Shown one piece after another: positions 15,523-23,227 of a DNA stretch of 37,066 bases. The notes beneath the pieces are model-generated. The model saw only the letters and a program-made list of their open reading frames with translations. It did no database searches and was not told the DNA's origin. The DNA is from Rhodopirellula sp. (lineage in GTDB: Bacteria > Planctomycetota > Planctomycetia > Pirellulales > Thermoguttaceae), in assembly GCA_012728855.1 (NCBI GenBank), contig JAAYEH010000299.1, positions 1 to 37,066 of the forward strand, in the 5' to 3' direction. The stretch's first letter is position 1, and each line of letters starts with the position of its first letter. A program made the translations under genes and the position numbers.

Positions 15523-16223
15523 TCCACCACTCCTTCAAACAGTGCCGACCCCACGCGCACGATCGTTGCGCCCTCGCGAATCGCCACCTCGTAATCCCCG
15601 CTCATCCCCATCGACAGTTCCCTCAGGTCGATTTGGGGCGGGCAGTTCGCGCGGAGACGGTCGCGGAGCCGCCGCAGCGCGGCGAAGTCGCGCTGGGCGC
15701 CGGCCAAGCCGCCTTCCAAACCGGCCATGCACATCAGGCCGCCGATACGGACATGCTCGAGTCCGGCCAGGTCTTGCAGAGTCCGGTCCAACTCGTCGGG
15801 TTCGAATCCATGCTTGGACGCATCGTCGGAGATGTGTACTTCCAAGAGAATCGGCGTTATGCGGCCCGAGACGGCAGCGGCTTCGTTGATGGCCGCGGCC
15901 AGGCGGAGGCTGTCGACCGACTGGATCATGGCGACCAGCGGCAGCGTGCGCTGCACTTTATTCCGCTGCAAGTGACCGATCAGGTGCCATTCGACCCGTA
16001 GATCGTCTATCTCCGCCGCTCGGCTCCAAAGCTGTTGCGGACGGCTTTCGCCCAACCGCGTGCAACCGGCACCGACCACGGCGCGGATGACGTTGGGGCC
16101 GACATACTTCGTCACTGCGACCAGTGTGACGTCGTCGGCCGACCGGCCGCTTGCGGCGGCGGCGGCCGCAATCCTCTCTCGGACCCCGGCCACGTTTTCC
16201 GTAATCCGATCGGCTTGGGGCAT
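15519..16223 (-). CDS. yggS: YggS/PLPBP-family pyridoxal-phosphate homeostasis protein
   Basis: A 234-residue single-domain PLP-binding protein. LVAVTKYVGPNVIRAVVGAG holds the lysine that binds PLP (about residue 36), followed by LGESRPQQL, EWHLIGHLQRNKV, IQSVDSLRLA and the phosphate-binding end ELSMGMSGDYEVAIREGAT with VRVGSALFEG. Such proteins buffer free PLP and affect vitamin B6 and amino-acid balance; they have no known catalytic turnover. The usual GENR/YxQE motif reads GESRPQQ here, a small deviation. I chose the ATG at 16223, 20 bases after the upstream gene ends; the longer frame runs back into that gene. It forms an operon with the LarA-like gene and yggU. Confidence 0.93.
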   Translation of the reverse strand: MPQADRITENVAGVRERIAAAAAASGRSADDVTLVAVTKYVGPNVIRAVVGAGCTRLGESRPQQLWSRAAEIDDLRVEWHLIGHLQRNKVQRTLPLVAMIQSVDSLRLAAAINEAAAVSGRITPILLEVHISDDASKHGFEPDELDRTLQDLAGLEHVRIGGLMCMAGLEGGLAGAQRDFAALRRLRDRLRANCPPQIDLRELSMGMSGDYEVAIREGATIVRVGSALFEGVVE

Positions 16224-16243
16224 AGGAGACGCTCGCTCTTGAA

Positions 16244-17479
16244 TCAGACGACGCCGTTCTGAAGGGCAACCATCGCATGGGAAGCGTTCGACACGAGGAT
16301 ACACGAACGGTGCCGTTGTGCCAACCGGACCAATTCCGCCGGATCGCCGATCGGGGCCACTTCCAGATCCTCGACCATCGATTCGTCCAGCCGGCTGAGC
16401 AGGTAGACGTCGGCGATGTCGAGCGCTTCGGTCAACTGCAAGGCATACAGCAGATCCTCGGGCCGCTCCCTGCGGATATGCCGCATCGCTTCGTGACGGG
16501 AGCGAGCACCGATCAACTGCTGGATCGCCGGGCCCGGTGCAGAGGAAAGGCCACAGCAAATCGCGATCGCCCCCTCATCCTCGACGAGCCCCCGAGCAAG
16601 GCCCAACGCCGCCCCGACATTCTCCCAAGTTTGCTGGGAGGGGCCGCCCTCGATGGCAGCAATCACCAGGCTTGCTTTGCACGGAACCGTACACGTCCAG
16701 GCGCTGTCGTACAATTCGCGGCTCCGTCTGCCCACGGCGCCGGTCTCGCCGGCCACAATATCCAAAACCTCTTCGCCCCGCCCCGGGACGACGCTTAACG
16801 AAAAGGCGGCGCCCAGCAGCCAACCCACCTCATTGCACTCCTCGATCGACTCGGCGTGATGCGAACTGCCCGCCTCGGCCGCCGGAGGCGAGCGAAACCG
16901 TCGCTGAGTGTCCAGATCGGAGAACGTGGGAAAGACGATGCCGTTGACACCGCGATAGCCTGGAGAAGACGCGTTGCCGACGCGGCCAATCGGCACGACG
17001 ACATCTGCGTCGGTGATCATCCGGTTCAACAAGATCGGCGTGCCACGGCCGGTTGCTGCAAGATAGGCCATCTTGCGGCGGTCTTCCGGTTCATGGGTGA
17101 CAACCGCAATCCGACCCTTCAATGCTTCCGGCAGATTACGGCAAGGATCCTCGCGCCCGCTTGCGATATCCGCTGCCGTGCGGAGCACCGTCAAGCCATC
17201 CGGATCGACACCTGCTTCCACCAGACATTGAACCACTTCGGCAATCACCGTCTCAACCTGTGGCACCCCGGGCTCCACTGCCAGAACGATCCGATCCGCC
17301 GGAGTGGTTGCCTTGGAAAGGGGGGGGTATTCAAGCGGATCGCGAAGCCTAGCTGCCGTGACTGCCGCAACATCGCCAATCGGCGCGCTGTGTGGAATGC
17401 CGCATTCGGTAATTAAAACTTCGTCCGGCAGGTCGAACTCAACCCGGGAATCGATTCCGTAGCGCAAAGTCGAGGGCAT
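16244..17479 (-). CDS. LarA-like protein (DUF2088) lacking the usual cofactor lysine
   Basis: A 411-residue protein of the lactate-racemase LarA family. N-terminal features match: DRIVLAVEPGVPQVE, then a region with VTHEPEDRRKMAYLAATGRG and TPILLNRMITDADVVVPIG. LarA is a nickel-pincer enzyme whose cofactor is attached to a lysine in the GGRKSILPG motif; here the equivalent stretch reads GYRGVNGIVFPTFSD, without lysine. The motif histidine before the DPDN-like segment is kept (HEPED). It may therefore be a divergent or non-racemase member that does not hold the nickel cofactor covalently. The start ATG at 17479 has no clear ribosome binding site. It is first in the yggS-yggU operon. Confidence 0.75.
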   Translation of the reverse strand: MPSTLRYGIDSRVEFDLPDEVLITECGIPHSAPIGDVAAVTAARLRDPLEYPPLSKATTPADRIVLAVEPGVPQVETVIAEVVQCLVEAGVDPDGLTVLRTAADIASGREDPCRNLPEALKGRIAVVTHEPEDRRKMAYLAATGRGTPILLNRMITDADVVVPIGRVGNASSPGYRGVNGIVFPTFSDLDTQRRFRSPPAAEAGSSHHAESIEECNEVGWLLGAAFSLSVVPGRGEEVLDIVAGETGAVGRRSRELYDSAWTCTVPCKASLVIAAIEGGPSQQTWENVGAALGLARGLVEDEGAIAICCGLSSAPGPAIQQLIGARSRHEAMRHIRRERPEDLLYALQLTEALDIADVYLLSRLDESMVEDLEVAPIGDPAELVRLAQRHRSCILVSNASHAMVALQNGVV

Positions 17480-17538
17480 ATTGGCAAAGTAAGTAAACTA
17501 GGCAATTGCGAGAGGTGGCTTTCGTCGCCTTCCTCATC

Positions 17539-17673
17539 TTAACGCTGCTTTTGAACCGTGGTCAAGAAGTCGAGCTTTACGCAAGCGGCGGGTTCGCCAA
17601 TAATGCCGCGGTCCTGGTATTGCGAACCTCCAGTAGGGTCGGCGCCGTAGTTCCAACGGAGACCGCCTACAAT
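17539..17673 (-). pseudogene. Possible gene remnant abutting a repeat
   Basis: A 44-residue open stretch, IVGGLRWNYGADPTGGSQY onwards and ending FLTTVQKQR with a TAA at 17539-17541, has protein-like composition but begins exactly where the inverted repeat at 17675-17775 ends. No start codon is present. It may be the tail of a gene broken by the repeat. It lies in the 320-base gap 17480-17799, where I see nothing else but the repeat. Confidence 0.22.
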
Positions 17674-17674
17674 G

Positions 17675-17775
17675 AGAGCCTGTCCGGAAACGGGGACTGG
17701 CTCCCGGATGTTGTGATATTGGTCTCACGCTTGCACAAGATGTAGGGTGCCTGTCCCCGTTTCCGGACAGGCTCT
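17675..17775. repeat. Composite inverted repeat, copy 3
   Basis: Arms 17675-17697 (AGAGCCTGTCCGG then AAACGGGGAC) and 17753-17775 are perfect 23-base reverse complements. The left arm runs on as TGGCTC and the right arm is preceded by GTGCC, repeating the GGGGACTGG/CCTGTCCCC asymmetry of copies 1 and 2. The loop of 55 bases shows no similarity to the other loops by eye. Confidence 0.88.
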
Positions 17776-17799
17776 AGAACATGCCTCGAAAGAAGAATC

Positions 17800-20337
17800 A
17801 TGGCTCCATTGAGACAAAGCCCTCTCGCCGCTTGCTTGCCGATCGGCATCGCCGCTTATTTCGCATTGGCACTCTCAATCGGGTGCAGTAAGCCTCAAGC
17901 CCAGCCCGAGACGGACCAGTCTGCCGACAGCCAACCAGCCGAGCCCCCGATCCCGGCGGGACCATCGGCTACCTCGGCAAAGCCGGATCAGCCGGCGGCC
18001 GATCCGACTCTGCAGCCGCCGAAAGCGGGGCAGCCCAAGCCGGGGGCAATTCTGACCGCCATGGTTACTGCCTATCGCGCGGCCGAAAGCTACCAGGACC
18101 AGGGGGCGGTGCGAATTCAGGCATCCTTGGGCGATCAGAAGGTCGACCAGGCGGTGGACTATTCGGTGGCCTTGGTCCGCCCGAACAAGCTTCGCATGCA
18201 GGTCTACCAGGCAGTGGCGGTTTGCGACGGTGGACAATTCTGGGCATTCAGCCAAGAACTGCCCAAGCAGATTCTCAATCGGCCGGCGCCGGAAAAACTT
18301 TCCTTCCTGGATATCCTGGCCGATGAGATGCTCGCCAGCGCATTGACCCAGGGCCCTTCACAGGCATTTTCGTGGGTGCCCGTGCAACTGCTGTTGTTAT
18401 GGGCGGAAGACCCGTTGAAAACGATTCTCTACCAGGCGCAGGAGCCCGTCCTGCTGGGAACGGGGACAATCGGCGACCGGGAGTGTTATCGAGTCGATGT
18501 CACACGGCCCGAAGGAAAAAGCGTTCTCTGGATTGATGCCGAATCGTCGGTGCTGCGGCGGATCGAGTTGCCGGCCGAGGAACTGGGGCGAGCTATCGGT
18601 GGCGGCCAACAATTGGACGATGTGTCGTTGGTAATTGACTTCAACAACGCCGAACTCGGTTCCAGCGTCACCGGCGACGCGTTCAAGTTCGAAAAGCCCG
18701 ACGAAGCCGAACTGGTCGAACGGCTCGCTCCGCCCGCCGTGCGGATGCTGGGCAAACCGGCGCCGGATTTCAAGTTCGTCGACCTGGATGGGAACGAAGT
18801 CACACCAAAGTCGCTGGAGGGCAAGATCGCCGTCCTCGATTTCTGGGCGACATGGTGCGGCCCCTGCCGGATGAGCCTGCCGCTGGTGGAGAAGGTCTAC
18901 GATCAGTTCAAAGATAACGACAAGGTGAAATTCCTGGCCGTGAGCGTCGACGATTTGAACGTCACCGACCAGAAGCTCCGCGACACCTTCACGGAACTGA
19001 AGGTCAATCTGCCTATCGGCCGCGATCCCGAGCAGCATGTCGGTCGATCGTTCCAGACGATGTCGATCCCCGCCATGTTCTTGATCGGTCCGACCGGCCT
19101 CGTTCAGCATTCGGAGGCGGGCGTGCGGCCCGCGATGGATGTCGAGTTGGCGGATCGGCTCGCCGAACTTGTGGCAGGCCGCGACGTTTACTCCCAAACG
19201 CTCGCGCGGATCGACGAGCAACGCAAGCAGTACCATGAATTCATCGAGGAGTGGCTTACCAAGGGGGTTTATATACCACCCATGAACGAGCAGAAGGAGA
19301 TTCCCAAGGCAAGCATCGGGGAAAAAACTGAACCTTCCGCTTTCACGCTCACGTCTCTATGGAAGTGTACGGATCTCAAAGACCCGGGCAACATCGTGGT
19401 GGTGCCCGGCGAGAACGCTCCGGCATCGATCCTCGTGCTCGATGGTTGGAAGACCGTGGTGGAAATGGGACCGGACGGGAAGGTGGCCGCTACGCACGCG
19501 CTGGAGATCGGCGACCGAGAGGCGGTCAGCTTTCTCCGCACCGCGGTCGGTAAAGACGGGAAACGGTACTTTGTCGCGTCCGGCTCGATGCAACAGCGGG
19601 TACACGTTTTCGACCAAAGCTGGAAACGGCTGTTGAGTTTTCCCGAGAATGCCTTGGAAAACCCCCACACCGGCATCGCGGACGTCCAACTCGCCGATCT
19701 GGAAGGCGACGGGGTTCCCGAGATGGCCCTGGGCTATTGGGGAGTCAACGGCATCCAGGCGGCTTCGCTGGCAGGGAAGCTACTTTGGTCGAACAAATCG
19801 ATCGATACCGTGCTGCGAATCGCCGTCCTGGATCCGGATGCGCAGGGCAGGTGCAACCTGATCTGCACGAACAACCGCGGAACTCTTGTCCTCCTCAGTC
19901 CCGACAACAAGCCCGAGGGCGAATTGCAGGTTCCGGGCAAGATGTTTCACTGGGTAACGACCGCCGATCTCGACGGTAAAGCTCCCCTGGAACTCTGCGG
20001 CCTATCGGCGCGCGAACTCGGCGAAAGCGAGGCCGTGGGCTTGAACCTCAAGGGCGAGCAGCTCTGGGACTACCCGCTGCCGAAGGGAGTCCATCAACGA
20101 CCGATCGAATTGGTCGTCGCCGGCCAACTGAGACCGGACGGCCCCAGTCAGTGGCTCTTTCCGGCAGCCGACGGTTCCATTCATGTGATCGCCGCCGATG
20201 GCGCGCCGTTCGACAAGTTCAACTATGGGGCCACGCTCGATGGGCTCGCAACCACGCGACTGGACGGTAAGCCTGTGCTCTTGGTGTCGTCGGAGCAGGG
20301 CGTGGAGGCCCTTCGGGTAAGTTGGCCGGAAAAATAG
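17800..20337 (+). CDS. Large lipoprotein with a TlpA-like thioredoxin domain
   Basis: An 845-residue protein in three parts. The N-terminus is a lipoprotein signal ending LALSIGC, then a Pro/Ala/Gln-rich linker to about residue 85. Residues about 85-300 resemble an outer-membrane-lipoprotein-carrier-like fold (an AYRAAESYQDQGAVRI start and CYRVDVTRPEGKSVLWID), as found with DUF2092-type domains. Residues about 315-460 are a TlpA/redoxin domain: KPAPDFKFVDLDGNEV and the active site WCGPC (352-356). The remainder, about 510-845, is repeating beta structure, probably a propeller (VVPGENAPASILVLDGWK, DLEGDGVPEMALGYWG). Predicted anchored in a membrane facing an oxidising compartment. Its substrate is unknown. 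Confidence 0.85.
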   Translation: MAPLRQSPLAACLPIGIAAYFALALSIGCSKPQAQPETDQSADSQPAEPPIPAGPSATSAKPDQPAADPTLQPPKAGQPKPGAILTAMVTAYRAAESYQDQGAVRIQASLGDQKVDQAVDYSVALVRPNKLRMQVYQAVAVCDGGQFWAFSQELPKQILNRPAPEKLSFLDILADEMLASALTQGPSQAFSWVPVQLLLLWAEDPLKTILYQAQEPVLLGTGTIGDRECYRVDVTRPEGKSVLWIDAESSVLRRIELPAEELGRAIGGGQQLDDVSLVIDFNNAELGSSVTGDAFKFEKPDEAELVERLAPPAVRMLGKPAPDFKFVDLDGNEVTPKSLEGKIAVLDFWATWCGPCRMSLPLVEKVYDQFKDNDKVKFLAVSVDDLNVTDQKLRDTFTELKVNLPIGRDPEQHVGRSFQTMSIPAMFLIGPTGLVQHSEAGVRPAMDVELADRLAELVAGRDVYSQTLARIDEQRKQYHEFIEEWLTKGVYIPPMNEQKEIPKASIGEKTEPSAFTLTSLWKCTDLKDPGNIVVVPGENAPASILVLDGWKTVVEMGPDGKVAATHALEIGDREAVSFLRTAVGKDGKRYFVASGSMQQRVHVFDQSWKRLLSFPENALENPHTGIADVQLADLEGDGVPEMALGYWGVNGIQAASLAGKLLWSNKSIDTVLRIAVLDPDAQGRCNLICTNNRGTLVLLSPDNKPEGELQVPGKMFHWVTTADLDGKAPLELCGLSARELGESEAVGLNLKGEQLWDYPLPKGVHQRPIELVVAGQLRPDGPSQWLFPAADGSIHVIAADGAPFDKFNYGATLDGLATTRLDGKPVLLVSSEQGVEALRVSWPEK

Positions 20338-20387
20338 CCGCAAGCCACGAAAGCCCGGCTTGGATTGTGCCGTCGTGAACCGGTCGC

Positions 20388-20714
20388 CTAGACGGTGGCC
20401 CGGCCGCAAAGTTCGACAAGCTCTTCCACGGTATTTTGAATCACTTCCTCCGGAAGCGATTGGTAGACGGCCGTTTCCACTCGTGCGGCGACTTTCGAAA
20501 TGGACTCGAAGCCGTAGCCACCCGCCGATCCTTTGAGCTGGTGGGCCAAGCGTCGCAGCATCTCCCAGTTCCGCCGATCGAGGTTCTGGAGTATGCCTTC
20601 CACGCGGGCCGGCATTTCCTCGACGAAGAGCGTCACAATCTCGTCAAGATCCGGATCGCCGGCGAGAGTCGAGTACAGCGGCTTCCGATCCAGTTCGGCC
20701 AGAGTGCCTTGCAT
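20388..20714 (-). CDS. Histidine phosphotransfer (HPt) domain protein
   Basis: A 108-residue stand-alone HPt protein. The phosphorylation motif LAHQLKGSAGGYGF places the phospho-accepting His at residue 58, preceded by VTLFVEEMPARVEGILQ and followed by a helical tail (VAARVETAVYQSLPEE), as in four-helix HPt bundles. It would relay phosphate between a hybrid sensor kinase and a response regulator; neither is in the window. The ATG at 20714 has GGAGG seven bases upstream; an earlier in-frame ATG would add ten basic residues without that site. It converges on the TlpA-like gene. Confidence 0.9.
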   Translation of the reverse strand: MQGTLAELDRKPLYSTLAGDPDLDEIVTLFVEEMPARVEGILQNLDRRNWEMLRRLAHQLKGSAGGYGFESISKVAARVETAVYQSLPEEVIQNTVEELVELCGRATV

Positions 20715-21040
20715 CGCGTTCCTCCGTTTTCGGGCGCGGTTCAATCGTACGAATGGTCACTAAACCATATCTCAGAGATGAACTTCGAGTCGTGGCGAAG
20801 TTCCGCCATGTCGTTCAGCCCTCCATCGCCCCAACCAGCGATTTGGCAGCGCATTCCGCCTATTCGTTACGACCCAATGCATTAGGCAAGGTAGTGCTGC
20901 GGAAATGGGTTGTCTGGCTAAAAAACCTCTGGGCTTTTCGTCGATAGCCATCGTTAGACTGGCGGCAAAGCAAGTAAGTTTAGCCAGGTTCCGCTTTTAC
21001 CCCTGTGGTTTCCCCACCAACTGCCCTAAGGAGTGTTTCC
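20715..21040. other. Intergenic region between divergent genes, promoter expected
   Basis: The 326 bases between the HPt gene (minus) and the cysteine-repeat gene (plus) carry no credible reading frame. An inverted pair TGGCTAAA (near 20914) and TTTAGCCA (near 20975) lies some 60-125 bases before the downstream start, and TAAGGAG at 21027-21033 is that gene's ribosome binding site. No confident promoter elements were identified. Confidence 0.35.
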
Positions 21041-21475
21041 ATGAACCGTCGTGTTCTTCTTCCGGCGATGGCTGCGATGGCCCTGTTGGTTGCCACCTCC
21101 GCCAACGCCCAGGCTGGCTGGTTCCGCGGATTGTGTGGTTCGTCGTGCGAGCCGGCTTGTTGTGAGCCCGCCTGCGCCCCCGTGTGCGATCCGTGCTGCA
21201 GCCCCGGCCTGTTGGCGAAGCTTCGTGCCAAGTTGCAGTGCTGCAAGGCAAGCTGCTGTGAGCCCGCTTGCTGCGAGCCGGCCTGTGCCCCCGCGGCTTG
21301 TGCCCCCGCAGCCTGTGAGCCGGCTTGCGCCCCGGCCTGCGAGCCCTCGTGCTGCGATCCGTGCTGTGGCCCGAACATTATCCAGCGGCTTCGCGCCAAG
21401 CTGCAGTGCTGCCGAGCGACTTGCTGTGAGCCCGCCTGTGCTCCGGCTTGTGCGCCCGCCGGTTGCTGCAACTAA
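21041..21475 (+). CDS. Secreted cysteine-rich repeat protein
   Basis: A 144-residue protein with a cleavable signal (MNRRVLLPAMAAMALLVATS, likely cut after ANAQA). The mature part is made of CEPAC, CAPAC, CDPCC units in two blocks, each block ending in a helix-like segment: GLLAKLRAKLQCC and IIQRLRAKLQCC. About one residue in four is Cys and many are Pro, so it should be highly disulphide-linked or metal-binding. I know similar Cys/Pro-rich secreted proteins from planctomycetes, whose walls are protein-rich, but no function is established. TAAGGAG precedes the ATG and a strong terminator follows, so it is a single-gene unit, likely well expressed. Confidence 0.88.
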   Translation: MNRRVLLPAMAAMALLVATSANAQAGWFRGLCGSSCEPACCEPACAPVCDPCCSPGLLAKLRAKLQCCKASCCEPACCEPACAPAACAPAACEPACAPACEPSCCDPCCGPNIIQRLRAKLQCCRATCCEPACAPACAPAGCCN

Positions 21476-21514
21476 CCTGCCGCGAGAGGCAAAGCAACCT
21501 CCTTTCGTGAACGA

Positions 21515-21562
21515 CCAACGGCCCGCCTCGTGTACGCATGAGCGGGCCGTTGGCGTTTTCTT
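21515..21562 (+). terminator. Rho-independent terminator after the cysteine-repeat gene
   Basis: A perfect 12-base stem CCAACGGCCCGC (21515-21526) / GCGGGCCGTTGG (21542-21553) with a 15-base loop is followed by CGTTTTCTT. It begins 39 bases after the stop codon of the cysteine-repeat gene and reads in its direction. Confidence 0.88.
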
Positions 21563-21660
21563 GTCCCACAATCCCGATCAGCCGGGCAGCCAAGATCGCG
21601 CTGCGGGTGGACGCCGCCGCAAACCGATCACCGGCAGCCGAGGGTGATTCGCTTGGGCGT

Positions 21661-22986
21661 TTACCAGGCCTTGGTAATGCCCGGCATGGCGGCCGGATAG
21701 CTTCCGTCGGCGTCGGGCAGGACCGGCGGCTCGGCGTCGAGACTGTACTGCTGTGGGCCGAGCCTCACTTCCGACTGCGTCGCTTCATCCCACGTTACGA
21801 GGTTGCCGCTGTATGTTGCCATGCGGCCCATCACCGCCGTCATGCTGCTGGTCGCGCCGTAGTCCCCTTCACAGCGATACGGTCCGTCGCCGCGGATACT
21901 GGCAACCAGGTCGAGGTGCTCTTGCTGGTACGGATTCGCGCCGGGCTCGCGGCGGCGGCGGAGATCGCGGGGCGTGAGTTTGCCGAAGCCCCAGGGACCG
22001 CTGCCGAGAGTGACCGATTCCTTCGTACCGTGGATGTTGTCGGAGACTTGCACCCAGGTCGCCGCTTGCTGACGCGCTTGGGCGAACAGCCGCACGCCGC
22101 CAGGGTATTCGAACTCCACGGCGTGGTGATCCCAGAAGGTGCCGTTGCCGGGGCCGAAACGGACCTGTCGGCCCCCCATCCCCTGCGCCCGCACCGGATG
22201 GTCGTCCATCACCCAGTTCGCCACATCGATCTCGTGAGTCGACTGTTCGACGATATGATCGCCGCAAAGCCACGCGAACATTCCCCAGTAGCGAAGCTGA
22301 TACTCCATTTCGCTCATGCCGTCCGGTTTGGTCTGCCCGGCGCGGCCTCCGCCCATCACGTTGAAATAGGTCCGCAAGAAAAGCACCTCGCCGATCTCTC
22401 CGTCGCGAATCCGCTGGATGCCCTCCAGATAATTGCTCTGATGGCGGCGTTGTAATCCCACCACGACCGAGAGCTTCCGCCGCCGGGCTTCCTCATTGGC
22501 CGCCAGCAAGGCCCGGTAGCCTGGGGCGTCGATGCAACAGGGCTTTTCCATGAAGACGTGCTTTCCCGCCGTCACGGCGGCTGTGTACTGGTCGGGCCGG
22601 AAGTGGGGCGGCGTCGCCAGCAGGACAAGATCCACTTCCGTCTGGAGCACGTTGCGATAGGCATCGAACCCGAAAAACTGCCGCTGGTCCGGCACGTCGA
22701 TCTTCGGTCGCAACTCGTCGTATTTCGTGAGATTGGCAAGGCTCGCTTTCGCTCGGTCCGCGAAAAGGTCGGCCACGGCGATCAGCTTCACGGAGTCGGC
22801 CGCGAGCAACGATTCCCGGCAAGCGCCGGTGCCGCGATTTCCGCAGCCGATCAGCGCGATCTTGACCGTATCGCTGCCCGCACCGTGCGCGAAGCGGGCA
22901 ACACTGAACCCCGCGGCCAGCGCGGCGGCGGAGCCTGCCCCATGAGATGGCGGAGTGTTACGGTGCTGCGAGAGTTGGTTGGGCAT
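21661..22986 (-). CDS. Gfo/Idh/MocA-family oxidoreductase with an atypical N-terminus
   Basis: A 441-residue oxidoreductase. The Rossmann motif VKIALIGCGNRGTGA (about 42-56) is followed by IAVADLFADRAKA, the family EKP motif in HVFMEKPCCIDAPG, and the catalytic-region THEIDVANW (HxxD type). The substrate is unknown, probably a sugar or polyol. Before the fold, GSAAALAAGFSVARFAHGAG resembles the hydrophobic part of a Tat leader, yet the preceding residues (MPNQLSQHRNTPPSHG) lack the twin arginine. Either export is lost or the leader is altered by mutation. The ATG at 22986 has GAGGA 11 bases upstream. It diverges from the CHAD gene across a 241-base spacer. Confidence 0.88.
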   Translation of the reverse strand: MPNQLSQHRNTPPSHGAGSAAALAAGFSVARFAHGAGSDTVKIALIGCGNRGTGACRESLLAADSVKLIAVADLFADRAKASLANLTKYDELRPKIDVPDQRQFFGFDAYRNVLQTEVDLVLLATPPHFRPDQYTAAVTAGKHVFMEKPCCIDAPGYRALLAANEEARRRKLSVVVGLQRRHQSNYLEGIQRIRDGEIGEVLFLRTYFNVMGGGRAGQTKPDGMSEMEYQLRYWGMFAWLCGDHIVEQSTHEIDVANWVMDDHPVRAQGMGGRQVRFGPGNGTFWDHHAVEFEYPGGVRLFAQARQQAATWVQVSDNIHGTKESVTLGSGPWGFGKLTPRDLRRRREPGANPYQQEHLDLVASIRGDGPYRCEGDYGATSSMTAVMGRMATYSGNLVTWDEATQSEVRLGPQQYSLDAEPPVLPDADGSYPAAMPGITKAW

Positions 22987-23227
22987 GGCAGGCGTGTCCT
23001 CGGTTGAGCGGGGGCGTTGGGTTTCCGAAAAGCGTGTGCCGTTCATTCTAAACAACCACTCGACATCGTGCGAACGCGAGGAAAGGGGGCGTGCTTGTTG
23101 TCGGACCTATTGGACGGTAGGATAGCGGTTTTGGTCGAGCGAAACGCCGCGGGTCGTTTCGCCGTCGCGGTTACCCTTTCCTTTACTCGTATGCGTTAGC
23201 CGCAATTCCGCAACAGGGGGGTGTCCG

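Noticed and set aside
17506..17745. 79-residue plus-strand frame before the lipoprotein gene
   Set aside because: It crosses the perfect inverted repeat and lacks a ribosome binding site and recognisable motif.
21041..21475. Regular short repeats that could be read as a CRISPR array
   Set aside because: They are codon-level repeats of a Cys-Glu-Pro-Ala protein with a signal peptide and terminator; there are no unique spacers of constant length.
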